The position numbers were made by a program, and so were the translations under genes. The notes beneath the pieces are model-generated. The model saw only the letters and a program-made list of their open reading frames with translations. It did not search any database and was not told the origin of the DNA. This document shows positions 17,101 through 24,223 of a DNA stretch of 64,000 nucleotides, piece after piece (position 1 is the first letter of the stretch; the number at the start of each line of letters is the position of its first letter). The DNA comes from an uncultured Alphaproteobacteria bacterium. Lineage in GTDB: Bacteria; Pseudomonadota; Alphaproteobacteria; RF32; CAG-239. Location of the stretch: the NCBI GenBank assembly GCA_910577205.1, contig CAJTMA010000005.1, positions 1-64,000 on the forward strand, in the 5' to 3' direction.

Positions 17101-17368
17101 CTTCAACACTTTTGGACCAAATTCCTGTTTCAACCAACAAACGAATCAGCCGACGTTTTCTGCTTTTTTTACGGTCATTATTGCGCCGGATACCGCGCGC
17201 CACTCGACGGGAAACAGATAACGGTTCGTGAGATTTAGCCTCCCTGCCGTCCGGGAAAATATACACACCGCCATCAATGATGTCACAAACTTCCATATGT
17301 TCATTCAATCGCAAGATAAACCAACCGATTGAAGTTTCACCAATATCAACTCCCAGACGATAAAACAT
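14156..17368 (-). CDS. cas9: CRISPR-associated endonuclease Cas9, type II-C
   Basis: RNA-guided DNA nuclease of 1070 residues, a compact II-C size. Visible parts: RuvC-I Asp8 in LGVDIGETSIGW; Arg-rich bridge helix at about 54-77 (RRVARGIRRNNDRKKSRKRR); RuvC-II Glu516 (VVVELARE); HNH with two Cys (578/579), His600 in EIEHLIPFSKSFDDS and Asn623; RuvC-III HHAIDA with His744 and Asp747; C-terminal PAM-interacting region from about 850. All catalytic positions look intact. The HNH motif has Glu599 before the His where SpCas9 has Asp. SD AGGAG lies upstream. The tracrRNA is divergent at its 5' side. Confidence 0.98.
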   Translation of the reverse strand: MFYRLGVDIGETSIGWFILRLNEHMEVCDIIDGGVYIFPDGREAKSHEPLSVSRRVARGIRRNNDRKKSRKRRLIRLLVETGIWSKSVEEQKKLESLDPFVLRQKAVNEKISLPELGRALFHLNQGRGFKSNRKSDGKESESGKIKQAVQALESQLAEQKCRTYGEYLYRRHENRISTKVRPTADSKGYEFYPTREMSEAEFDLIMARQQQYYPELTTEVVVALRDTIFFQRSLRPQAVGKCEFELQEYRASVWHPLFQRFRMLQEVNNLDLVKATKEEVGLTAEQKKKILLMLEDGACLNSKGILLFSKIRKKLDIPSTRKFNLQSDKRDGLQGDWAVWKLADEGCFGKSWFKMLPEKQLEVLELLQGAEDNVELKQKLIEQFGLDDSHAEKVTQVNLPDGYASLSLKAIKNILPYLEQGKVYSEACALAGYNHSDRRTGEIYDYLPYYGRILKSAVIGGRFEGEEPDVDEDIGLQEVYFGKINNPTVHVGLNQLRKVVNEIISRYGKPQQVVVELARELKLGVEGVRKLEKKQKENQKDNERIAEELERAGQPNTYQNRMMYKIWERLSENPAQRCCPFSGKLISATDLFSGAFEIEHLIPFSKSFDDSINNKVIAFRDANRFKAERTPYEAFGSSPGDYKWEEIVARSENLPREMQWRFSPNAMEKFADESGCLARMLTDTQYFARCALQYLEVICEDQSKDRKMAWGVPGQLTAMLRDKWGLNSLINPADRKDRSDHRHHAIDAFVVACTSRSLLKKMADAARLYEKTDEGEYKQIREKREKLIENMPLPFENFNREKLQQWVDGLVIAFKPDHGAQGQLHRDTCYGCIGKGSKKGSSVFAVTKDLLAVVEGSAKDADKKINEIADVVIRGKLLDLLQGVEDKKQRQQLTEKFIAETGIRRVRCHIEKSDSVMIPVKDNNDRIYKYYESGNNSHADIYCATKGKDAGKWKCEIISTYSANQKDFMTEWRRKDPHAKLIMKLQINDMVAYDELNKETGQTERVIARVKKMTGGLVYFRSHLIAKEEGKKLSWAASANQMQKKNLRKIYVDAMGKVKDPMVKNERKVS

Positions 17369-17388
17369 GACATCTCCTCTTTTTTATG

Positions 17389-17417
17389 TTGCATTTTAGA
17401 AAATTCTAATCTAAAGT
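17389..17417 (+). promoter_or_regulatory. Probable tracrRNA promoter
   Basis: TTGCAT (17389-17394), 17-bp spacer, TAAAGT (17412-17417); the start would be near 17424. It sits between cas9 and the tracrRNA, which run apart. A second possible -10, TGTAAT, is at 17417-17422. Confidence 0.55.
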
Positions 17418-17423
17418 GTAATT

Positions 17424-17530
17424 GTTATCAAGCAAAAGATAACATAGCAAATAGGAAAAGGTGGTCTTTCTGTTAACAAGATGAAAGATTCACAAAATTA
17501 AAAGGCAGAGTTCCGTCTCTGCCTTTTCCC
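17424..17530 (+). ncRNA. tracrRNA
   Basis: The anti-repeat at 17444-17466 matches the reverse complement of 23 bases of the repeat exactly (from ATAGCAAATAGG to AAGGTGGTC). The next segment TTTCTGTTAAC pairs with repeat 5' GTTGCAG through a one-base bulge and a G-U pair. A 5' hairpin GTTATC...GATAAC (17424-17443) abuts the anti-repeat. The tail has a small TGAA-AGA-TTCA stem and ends in the terminator AAAAGGCAGAG-TTCCGT-CTCTGCCTTTT (17500-17527). Newer repeats (35-51) would pair with a G-U wobble at the changed base. The 5' end is inferred. Confidence 0.85.
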
Positions 17531-17539
17531 TTATCTCTG

Positions 17540-18547
17540 TTATTTCAAATGCTGTTCCAGCCGCAGGGCATTTTCTTTGGGAATAAATACCACATCCTTA
17601 TCATCACGAACAAAATAGCCCTTACCGACAGCCCTAATCAAACTATGTTCCCGGTCATCCGTATCTATAACATTTACTTCCATCTGCATTGTATCCTGGT
17701 GAAAACCAAGTATGCCGCAATAAAAACTTATCCAAGCCGCAGCAAAGGCCAACAACCAGCGCCGGCGGCGATAAGAAACTTGCAGAGCTATTTCCCCGAG
17801 CGCCAGTAATGCCGTTATGACTATCCCCCATAACAGCAATGACGGTTTTTCACGCCATACATCACCATACACCGGCATCAAAAACAGCAGATAAAGGCCG
17901 GCAACAGCCAGCGCCCCCAATGAACTTAAACCACAGATTTCAGCAGCCATTATTGCCAAGACTTTCACATCCGTTTTCAACCGCGGTTTTAACAATTCAT
18001 ACTGATATAGAAGTTTGTCATAATGGGCTTCTTCTGAAGCTGCAATCTTTTCCAAACGGTCCACAGACAATTTTCGCCCCGGCTTCCGCCGCAAACTGCG
18101 CAACAAATTCCGCCCCTTGGTCAACCAAATCTGCTGCCGTAAGCTCATCTTTTCCAACCGGCTGAACCATAATCCGGAAATAGTTTCTTTCGCGCGCGCC
18201 ATCCCTTCTGACAAATTATCATATTCATCGCCCAGACGGCGCAGCTTTTCCAGCAAACGCTGATAAGGCCAATACGGCACATCAAGCGCCTGATAAACCA
18301 GAGAACTGTATAACACCAATATAAAGGCCAACAGCGGCAGTGTCCCGGCATAATAATCCGTCATACGCAACAAATACAGATAATGCCAGTCCAGCGCATA
18401 AAAGTACCCCAGATTATAAACCAGCAATACAGATAACACGACAATCATTAAAATCGGCAAATAAGCCTGAAACAAATCGATAACCCGAAATTGTTCATTC
18501 ACCAGCTGAACCCGATTTTCTGAAACAAAATGTTTTTTTAAAGCCAT
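17540..18547 (-). CDS. Membrane protein with central coiled region, unknown
   Basis: The 335-residue product (ATG at 18547, one base after the upstream stop) has two hydrophobic segments near the N-terminus (about 28-50 and 68-90), a charged, probably coiled-coil cytoplasmic middle (about 95-205) rich in Arg/Lys/Glu, and three more hydrophobic segments at about 210-300, followed by a soluble tail with IDTDDREHSLIRAVGKGYFV. I recognise no family. It is coupled to the small gene upstream, so the two likely work together. The tracrRNA terminator lies just after its stop codon. Confidence 0.7.
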   Translation of the reverse strand: MALKKHFVSENRVQLVNEQFRVIDLFQAYLPILMIVVLSVLLVYNLGYFYALDWHYLYLLRMTDYYAGTLPLLAFILVLYSSLVYQALDVPYWPYQRLLEKLRRLGDEYDNLSEGMARAKETISGLWFSRLEKMSLRQQIWLTKGRNLLRSLRRKPGRKLSVDRLEKIAASEEAHYDKLLYQYELLKPRLKTDVKVLAIMAAEICGLSSLGALAVAGLYLLFLMPVYGDVWREKPSLLLWGIVITALLALGEIALQVSYRRRRWLLAFAAAWISFYCGILGFHQDTMQMEVNVIDTDDREHSLIRAVGKGYFVRDDKDVVFIPKENALRLEQHLK

Positions 18548-18548
18548 A

Positions 18549-18827
18549 CTAAATACTATCCAAATCTTTAAGGTAAATCCAACGTTTGATTTTAGCAAAA
18601 TCGGCAGACGGCGTCCCATTCAAAGTCGAAATCAAATAATGTCCCTCTTCATTTTGAAACAGACAAAGCTCATCCGCTTTCGGCAAAACACCCGAATACC
18701 ACAACGTCTTGTCCTTTTGTATTTTTGCCAGATTTACCATGCAGCTGCCCCAGCGTTTTTTTAGTTTGGCAATCCGCCACTCCGCAAGAATAACATAAAT
18801 GATAACGATTAAACCGATTAAGTGCAT
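18549..18827 (-). CDS. Small single-span membrane protein, unknown
   Basis: A 92-residue protein with one N-terminal hydrophobic helix (HLIGLIVIIYVILAEW) and a basic patch KLKKRW after it, so the rest is probably cytoplasmic. The C-terminal part (YSGVLPKADELCLFQNEEGHY) looks like a small beta domain. AAAGGAAC lies upstream of the ATG. Its stop is one base before the next membrane protein gene, indicating a two-gene unit. No family recognised. Confidence 0.65.
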   Translation of the reverse strand: MHLIGLIVIIYVILAEWRIAKLKKRWGSCMVNLAKIQKDKTLWYSGVLPKADELCLFQNEEGHYLISTLNGTPSADFAKIKRWIYLKDLDSI

Positions 18828-18894
18828 ATCCGTTCCTTTATTAATTTTGGTTTATTATTAAGCATATATCGGATTAACTTAAATTGCCAACAAA

Positions 18895-18925
18895 AAAATA
18901 TCCCGCGTTTTGCGGGATATTTTCA
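18895..18925 (-). terminator. Terminator of the ECF sigma operon
   Basis: AAAATATCCCGC-GTTTT-GCGGGATATTTT stem at 18895-18923, followed on the minus strand by a T-run. It lies just after the Spy-like gene. Confidence 0.8.
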
Positions 18926-18935
18926 CAGACCAGAA

Positions 18936-19406
18936 TTAGTCTTTCTTTTTACCGTGACGTTTCTTATCATGGCGTTCTTGAAAACGCTTTTTCAAATCCT
19001 CACGGTGCTTGTCCTTGATTTCCTTCAACTTAACTTTCTGCTCCGGAGTCAGAATATCTTCGAAAGCTTTCATATTATCTTCACGAACCTTATCCATTTT
19101 TTCGCGAATTGCTTTCATTTCCTCAAAATACGGCTTAAGTTTTTCGCGGCCGTCCTTACGAATTTTTTTAGCCTGTTCCTGCTGTTCTTTGCTTAAACCA
19201 AGCTTATCAGCCAGCTTTTTAGACATTTTCTTTTCAAACTTCGCCATTTTTTTAGCCATATCTTTTTCAGCGCCCGGCGGTGGCGGCGGTAACATTTCAT
19301 CACCATGCGGCGGCACGGGCAAAGGCATATCTTTTGCGGCCTGAACATTTGCAATTCCCAAAGCTAAAACACCTGCACAAACTGCGGTTAATAAAGTTTT
19401 TTTCAT
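18936..19406 (-). CDS. Spy/CpxP-like periplasmic protein
   Basis: A 156-residue secreted protein: signal peptide (about 1-23, ending VQA-A), a Pro-rich linker with PPPPPG, then long amphipathic helices rich in Lys/Glu with LGLSKEQQEQAKKI and DILTPEQKVKLKEIKDKH. The paired L(T/S)xEQ motifs are characteristic of the Spy/CpxP/Zn-resistance (LTXXQ) family, which acts as periplasmic chaperone or stress sensor. It starts 2 bp after the ECF sigma gene with an SD (AAAGGAG) inside that gene's end, so it is probably part of that sigma factor's stress response. Confidence 0.8.
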   Translation of the reverse strand: MKKTLLTAVCAGVLALGIANVQAAKDMPLPVPPHGDEMLPPPPPGAEKDMAKKMAKFEKKMSKKLADKLGLSKEQQEQAKKIRKDGREKLKPYFEEMKAIREKMDKVREDNMKAFEDILTPEQKVKLKEIKDKHREDLKKRFQERHDKKRHGKKKD

Positions 19407-19408
19407 AT

Positions 19409-19903
19409 CTATTCTCCTTTTAACGGTTTCAATGCTTCGCCCAGCAACTTCCGGGCATTAAAAAGTCTGGATTTGACAGTTCCGACCGGATCACCTGTTT
19501 TGCGGGCAATTTCCTCGTAACTCATTTCCTCAAATTCATACAAAATAATCACTTGGCGCATTTTCTTCGGCAAAGTATCAACTGCTTTCAAAATAATTTT
19601 CTGCCGTTCTTTTGCGTCAAACCTCTCTTCCTGCTTTCCACCGACAGCCACTCTGTCCAGTATGGTTTCATCCTGTGACTTACGAAGGTCTGCCTGATGC
19701 TGCTTTGATTTTAAATAATCGCGGCAAACATTTGCAGCCAAAGCGCTTATCCACTGAACAAACTTCCCTTCCTCATGGTAACGGTCAAGATTCCGCCAGG
19801 TTTTAATATAAACTTCCTGCTCAATATCTTCGTTATAAGAGCCTGTGAGCTTTTTGATAATAGCCTTAATCCGACCACTGTGCGCTGAAATAATTTCTTT
19901 CAT
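19409..19903 (-). CDS. ECF-family RNA polymerase sigma factor
   Basis: 164 residues with sigma region 2 (YNEDIEQEVYIKTWRNLDRY, about 23-42, and FVQWISALAANVCRDYL) and region 4 (LPKKMRQVIILYEFEEMSYEEIARKTG then GTVKSRLFNARKLL), the two-domain plan of extracytoplasmic function sigmas. Its ATG overlaps the stop of a small membrane protein gene that may encode the anti-sigma factor. A TGAAC/CGTT promoter upstream of the operon and of the next gene fits what such sigmas recognise. Confidence 0.93.
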   Translation of the reverse strand: MKEIISAHSGRIKAIIKKLTGSYNEDIEQEVYIKTWRNLDRYHEEGKFVQWISALAANVCRDYLKSKQHQADLRKSQDETILDRVAVGGKQEERFDAKERQKIILKAVDTLPKKMRQVIILYEFEEMSYEEIARKTGDPVGTVKSRLFNARKLLGEALKPLKGE

Positions 19904-20163
19904 CAGCCGACCATCAACAAGCCGTAATCATCAACCGGCAAGCCCATATCTTCAATCACCGAACCATCCTCAATCAACGCCAGCTGATTTTCAAATTCCG
20001 TATCCGGCAGCAAAGTATAACTACCGTATTTCTGCGGCCACAAACTGCTCATCATAACGACACAGACTAACATCCCAAGTGTCGCTTTAATCTGATTTCT
20101 GCGGCGCTTGCGGGCAAAATACAGCGGCTTGGCCTCCTTTAACAAATCAGAAATATCATCCAT
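19903..20163 (-). CDS. Small single-span membrane protein, candidate anti-sigma factor
   Basis: 86 residues: a short cytoplasmic part with Arg/Lys cluster (ARKRRRNQIK), one membrane helix (LGMLVCVVMMSSLW, about 29-42) and a C-terminal acidic tail outside. It is first in the operon and its stop overlaps the sigma factor start (TGATG), an arrangement common for sigma/anti-sigma pairs. It lacks a recognisable zinc-binding HxxxCxxC motif, so the role is an inference from size, topology and position. Confidence 0.6.
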   Translation of the reverse strand: MDDISDLLKEAKPLYFARKRRRNQIKATLGMLVCVVMMSSLWPQKYGSYTLLPDTEFENQLALIEDGSVIEDMGLPVDDYGLLMVG

Positions 20164-20188
20164 ATCTCAAACTCCTTACCCATACTAT

Positions 20189-20213
20189 AACGAGATAACC
20201 AGTATTAAAGTTC
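20189..20213 (-). promoter_or_regulatory. ECF-type promoter of the sigma operon
   Basis: On the minus strand TGAACTT ... TCGTTAT: GAAC at 20210-20213 and CGTT at 20189-20192, 17 bp apart. GAAC-N16/17-CGTT is the classical pattern for alphaproteobacterial ECF sigmas. The gene start is about 26 bp further on. Confidence 0.6.
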
Positions 20214-20231
20214 ATTTTATTTTATATTTCT

Positions 20232-20573
20232 TTAATATCCGGCCGTCACACACTGTTGAACGGTTACGCCGTTATTAATTGTTGTCGTGCAGTTTGAAGT
20301 TGTTACCGGCTGCAGCGCAGGAACATAAGTCTGAACCGTTTGCACCGGCTGTGACGGAGCTAACAAATTAGCCAAGACGGAAGCTCCGATAATTGTCCCG
20401 GCAACAGCCAATGCCGCACCGCTGTGATGATGTTTATGCTTCACAATAACCGGACGATGTATGCGGTGAGCCGCAGCCGGACGAAAATGCCCGCCGCCAT
20501 GACGCGGAAAAGCCTCTGCATTCCCAGTCCCCAATACCGCAACAGCGGCTAAGATTATCAAAAATTTTTTCAT
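20232..20573 (-). CDS. His-rich secreted protein, unknown
   Basis: The 113-residue protein (ATG at 20573 with CGAGGAG upstream) has a signal peptide ending near AEA, a His/Arg-rich segment (RHGGGHFRPAAAHRIHRP, then KHKHHHSG), a hydrophobic Ala/Gly stretch (AALAVAGTIIGASVLANLL) and a Thr/Gln/Cys-containing tail. The histidines could bind metal, but this is a guess. A promoter like that of the adjacent sigma operon lies upstream, so it may be a target of that sigma factor. Confidence 0.65.
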   Translation of the reverse strand: MKKFLIILAAVAVLGTGNAEAFPRHGGGHFRPAAAHRIHRPVIVKHKHHHSGAALAVAGTIIGASVLANLLAPSQPVQTVQTYVPALQPVTTSNCTTTINNGVTVQQCVTAGY

Positions 20574-20610
20574 ATAAAAAACTCCTCGTTTCAAATCTGA
20601 CACAACTTAA

Positions 20611-20635
20611 AACGAAGAGTTTTTAATTTTGTTCA
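20611..20635 (-). promoter_or_regulatory. ECF-type promoter of the His-rich protein gene
   Basis: Minus-strand TGAAC (20631-20635), 16 bp, CGTT (20611-20614), followed by a start site region about 30 bp before the ATG. It shares TGAAC and TCGTT with the promoter at 20189-20213. Confidence 0.6.
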
Positions 20636-20664
20636 AAAAATTTTTTAATAAATAAATTTTGCCG

Positions 20665-22926
20665 TTACAGGCTGCGATGTAAATTGCCATTCCGTGTATT
20701 TTCCACATCTTCAAACCGGCGCAGTTTATTCCATATCTGCACCGCCTGTTCCGCTGTATACGGCTTATACACAAAATCCGCGCGATAAAAATCAGCCTTA
20801 ACTTCCGCAGCTTCTTTGGCAAAACATAAAGCCTGCCCGGCAAACAGCATTGTCTGGCAATCTCTGGACAATGCCTGATACTTCTGCCCGTCTTTTGATA
20901 AAGACAACCACTTTTCGCCGCGGGAACAATCCTTGCAGGCGTTGCTGCGAATACAAGCCGCACTGGTAAACAATGCCGGATCCTGATAAACAGCCATCAC
21001 CAGGGGCAACGAAGCCTCCTCCGCCAACTTTCTCAAATTTTCAAATCTGTCTTCAACAGACAAGGTAACCCGCGAAGCGTTCATTTCTTTTGCCATCGCC
21101 ATTGCCTGAGTATTCATCATATAAAGCGGCGCATCGAAACTTAAATCTATTCCTTTCTCCGGCAAAACGGACAGCCCCCAATAATTGCCGATTTCCCATT
21201 TTTTATATCCCTGTGCCACCAGCGAATTTATCAGCGGCTTAAACGCATCCACACGCCTGCAAACCGCGGGAAGCGCCAAACGAAGCTTATTTTTCGGAAG
21301 TTTTTTCAAAACATTGGCATCTGTTTGTTCATTCAGCAGATAAACAATTTCATCAATCTCATCAAGACTAATCCCTGCTATTTTGCTTAAGTCATCCGTC
21401 TTTACAATCCATTTTGCCGGCATTGCCCGCCCATTCTTTTCCGTAGCAGGCAACTCACCGGTTTTATAGCCGACAACCATCTGCGCATATAACTGCCGCC
21501 GTAAATCGTTTAACAACGAAGCCGGAACAAACAATCCATCCGGATTATGAAGTTCCAAATTTCCTAAAACCACAGCAGCATCCCCGCTCTTGGCAAAAGC
21601 TTGGCGCACGGCCTCTTCTACTTTCACGACATTCTGTGCCGGAGCAAAAACGCCGGCTACCTGCGCTTCAACCTCGCCGCTGCGGGCAATAAGCTGCTCC
21701 GGCAGAACCTCCACCACAACATCAACTTTGGGTTTCTGGCGATATTCTCCGGGTTTGGGCTTGGCATAATCATAAGCGCCTTTCACTTCGGTCGCGGATG
21801 CCAGATAAATTTCCCAACCTTTTTCTAATTTTGGCGTCTGCGGCGGCAAATCTACGCTAATCACCTCTCCCGCCGGCGCTTCAAACACATTCTGTCCATT
21901 CAAACGCAACCGTTGCACCGAAAAACCGAAAGGCTTTTCTACGCCGGGAATTTCAATCTGCAAACCGTCATAGCGCGCAACTTTATGTTTGGCATGAAAT
22001 GTCAACCGTCCTTTCCCGGCCTGTTCAACCTTACCGATAAGCAATCCGCGGTGTCCGACAAATTCCCGTTCAATAACGCCTTTGTCTTTGCCTCTAAAAT
22101 GAAACTTGCACCAAGGGCGGGAGAAAATCTGCTTAATATGCTCTGCGCGGTTTTCATCAGCCCCTTTGCCATCCAAAATCCGCCGATAATAATCCGTTAC
22201 CGCCGCCACATATAACGCTGTTTTTTTACGCCCTTCAATTTTCAGCGACGTTACCGGCATTTTCAAAATATCTTCCTGCAAAGCCATATCTTTCATCGAA
22301 AAATAATGCTTTTCTCCGGCTTCCCCCTTAAAATTTGAACGGCAGGGATACAAACATTTGCCGCGATTCGCGCTGCGCCCCGTTTCCAAAGAGGAAAACA
22401 AACACACCCCACTGTAAGAATAACATAACGCCCCATGAACAAAAGCCTCGGTTTCCAACCCCGGAATAGCGGCAATCTCTTTAATTTCGTTCAAAGTCAG
22501 TTCCCGCGCCACAACCACACGGCTAAACCCTTGCTTCTGCAAAGCCAACGCGCCTTCTTTATTGTGAACGGCCATTTGCGTACTGGCGTGCATTTCCAAT
22601 TCGGGATAACTTTCCCTGATAATCCGTGCCACGCCCAAATCCTGCAAAATCACAGCATCCACCTTGCAACGCAAGCAAATATCCAAAGTTTTTAACAAAT
22701 CAGGCAGTTCATCTTCCTGCACCAGCGTATTGATTGCCGCATAAACTTTTCGCCCCAAATGATGCGCATAGCCCACAAATTCATTCAAATTGTCTTCGCT
22801 GAAATTAGTAGCCGTCGCCCGCGCCGAAAACTGCTGCAATCCCAAATAAACGGCATCAGCCCCATAATATAACGCGGCATATCCGGCTTCAATATCCCCT
22901 GCCGGAGCTAAAAGTTCGGTTTTCAT
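20665..22926 (-). CDS. rlhA: U32 family protein, RlhA-like (23S rRNA hydroxylation)
   Basis: About 753 residues. The N-terminal U32 domain begins MKTELLAPAGD and carries AFVHGALCYSYSGVCLFSS followed by NRGKCLYPCR, giving the Cys set expected for an iron-sulfur cluster. A long C-terminal region follows, as in the E. coli RlhA/YdcP group that makes 5-hydroxycytidine in 23S rRNA. It is annotated in many genomes as a collagenase-like peptidase. I prefer ATG 22926 because family members start there; ATG 22944 is six codons upstream. The symbol is by resemblance only. Confidence 0.75.
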   Translation of the reverse strand: MKTELLAPAGDIEAGYAALYYGADAVYLGLQQFSARATATNFSEDNLNEFVGYAHHLGRKVYAAINTLVQEDELPDLLKTLDICLRCKVDAVILQDLGVARIIRESYPELEMHASTQMAVHNKEGALALQKQGFSRVVVARELTLNEIKEIAAIPGLETEAFVHGALCYSYSGVCLFSSLETGRSANRGKCLYPCRSNFKGEAGEKHYFSMKDMALQEDILKMPVTSLKIEGRKKTALYVAAVTDYYRRILDGKGADENRAEHIKQIFSRPWCKFHFRGKDKGVIEREFVGHRGLLIGKVEQAGKGRLTFHAKHKVARYDGLQIEIPGVEKPFGFSVQRLRLNGQNVFEAPAGEVISVDLPPQTPKLEKGWEIYLASATEVKGAYDYAKPKPGEYRQKPKVDVVVEVLPEQLIARSGEVEAQVAGVFAPAQNVVKVEEAVRQAFAKSGDAAVVLGNLELHNPDGLFVPASLLNDLRRQLYAQMVVGYKTGELPATEKNGRAMPAKWIVKTDDLSKIAGISLDEIDEIVYLLNEQTDANVLKKLPKNKLRLALPAVCRRVDAFKPLINSLVAQGYKKWEIGNYWGLSVLPEKGIDLSFDAPLYMMNTQAMAMAKEMNASRVTLSVEDRFENLRKLAEEASLPLVMAVYQDPALFTSAACIRSNACKDCSRGEKWLSLSKDGQKYQALSRDCQTMLFAGQALCFAKEAAEVKADFYRADFVYKPYTAEQAVQIWNKLRRFEDVENTRNGNLHRSL

Positions 22927-22965
22927 GATAAATCTGTCTTTCATAAAGGTTGGTTTGTGCCCAGA

Positions 22966-23412
22966 TTATTGCGCCGCCTTGCGAATGTCAAGCAGGTATT
23001 CTTCACGGCTATATGCCGGAAACTTGGCAAACAACCAGCGAATATGGGAATTTGGCGTACAAAAACCCCACATACTGCCATTAACCAATACCCTTGCCGC
23101 TCCGGTATCTGCCCGCACCAAATTCTCGCACATTGCCTGCGGAATATTATACACTTCAACAAAACACATCTGAGCATCTTCGCCCACAGTCCATGGGTGA
23201 TTAAAACCAAAAGGCATTCCGGACATTCTCTCCCGCCTGATTGGACGGTAAACAGCAGCTAAAGCCCTCATCTGCGCGCGGATAATCCGCACACTGCCGA
23301 TAATTTCTTCTTGCTCGCGATACTGCTCACGCGTCATCTCCGGCCTGATAACACAAGATGTGCAAACCGCCGCAATAAACAATAAAAGAAAGAAAATAAG
23401 CTGTTTCAGCAT
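22966..23412 (-). CDS. Lipoprotein-like protein with pilin-type C-terminal pattern
   Basis: 148 residues from ATG 23412. A hydrophobic N-terminus ends in VCTSC, a possible lipobox. The rest has FVEVYNIPQAMCENLVRADTG and VLVNGSMWGFC. The order 'N-x-P-x-x-x-C-x-x-L ... VNG' is what the C-terminal domain of type IVb pilins (TcpA/PilS) shows, with two cysteines that could form their disulfide loop. No other pilus gene is in the window. An exported protein is certain; the pilin link is tentative. Confidence 0.55.
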   Translation of the reverse strand: MLKQLIFFLLLFIAAVCTSCVIRPEMTREQYREQEEIIGSVRIIRAQMRALAAVYRPIRRERMSGMPFGFNHPWTVGEDAQMCFVEVYNIPQAMCENLVRADTGAARVLVNGSMWGFCTPNSHIRWLFAKFPAYSREEYLLDIRKAAQ

Positions 23413-23508
23413 TTTTATAAATCCTTGTTCAGAATTACACAAACCAAAACAAAACCTCATCGATTTGTTACTATGGCATAGCTGCAGTTTAAATTATCTT
23501 AATAAAAA

Positions 23509-23530
23509 AGGCTGCCACATGACAGCCTGT
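23509..23530 (-). terminator. Terminator of the CoA-transferase unit
   Basis: AGGCTG-CCACATGA-CAGCCT stem followed on the minus strand by TTTTTTATT, just after the subunit B gene. Confidence 0.65.
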
Positions 23531-23548
23531 AAATAAAAAAACGAAACC

Positions 23549-24214
23549 CTAAACAGCTTCTTGCAACAAATCATCAGGGATAATCAAATCCGCCGTAATC
23601 GTGCTGGTAATATCTTCCAAGCTGAATAACGGATTAATCTCTTGTAAAACCAATCCCTCCGGCATCACTTTTAACACACAACGTTCGGTAATGATTAAAT
23701 CCACCTCATGTGCGGCAGTCAGCGGCAAAGTGCATTTTTTAACAATTTTAACCTGATTTTTAGACAGGTGTTCCATCGCGACAATAACTTTTTTCGCGCC
23801 GACCACCAAATCCATAGCGCCGCCCATTCCCGGCACAAATACGCCCGGCACCATCCAGTTAGCAATATTGCCTTCCTGATCCACCTGCAAAGCGCCCAAA
23901 ACAGTCGCGTCAATATGCCCGCCGCGAATCATCGTAAAAGACATCACGCTGTCAAAAGCCGAAGCGCCCTCAACAATATCCACCGGAATCCCGCCGGCAT
24001 TAGTGATATGCGGATTAGCTTGCCCCGGCGCAGGCTTTTTTCCGACGCCGATTAAACCATTTTCAGAGTGAAACATCACCTGAACATCTTCAGGCACATA
24101 ATTTGCCACTTCCGTCGGCAAACCGATGCCTAAAGTCACGACATCTCCGTCTTCCAGTTCTTGCGCCACACGGCGGGCAATCGTTTCTCTGATTTGTTCT
24201 TTGCTTAATTCCAT
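23549..24214 (-). CDS. scoB: 3-oxoacid CoA-transferase subunit B
   Basis: 221 residues of the CoA-transferase family I beta subunit. GIGLPTEVANYVP near residue 30 and SENGLIGVGKKP at about 50-61 hold the catalytic glutamate (SENG) that forms the CoA thioester; GGAMDLVVGAKKVIVAMEH is the typical C-terminal segment. With subunit A it moves CoA between succinyl-CoA or acetyl-CoA and acetoacetate-type acids. Substrate choice (Sco versus Ato/butyrate type) cannot be read from sequence alone. It starts 9 bp after subunit A. Confidence 0.9.
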   Translation of the reverse strand: MELSKEQIRETIARRVAQELEDGDVVTLGIGLPTEVANYVPEDVQVMFHSENGLIGVGKKPAPGQANPHITNAGGIPVDIVEGASAFDSVMSFTMIRGGHIDATVLGALQVDQEGNIANWMVPGVFVPGMGGAMDLVVGAKKVIVAMEHLSKNQVKIVKKCTLPLTAAHEVDLIITERCVLKVMPEGLVLQEINPLFSLEDITSTITADLIIPDDLLQEAV

Positions 24215-24223
24215 ATTGTTTTC

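Noticed and set aside
20665..22926. Collagenase or secreted peptidase
   Set aside because: U32 naming suggests a peptidase, but the Cys pattern and long C-terminal part fit the RlhA tRNA/rRNA-modification group; no signal peptide.
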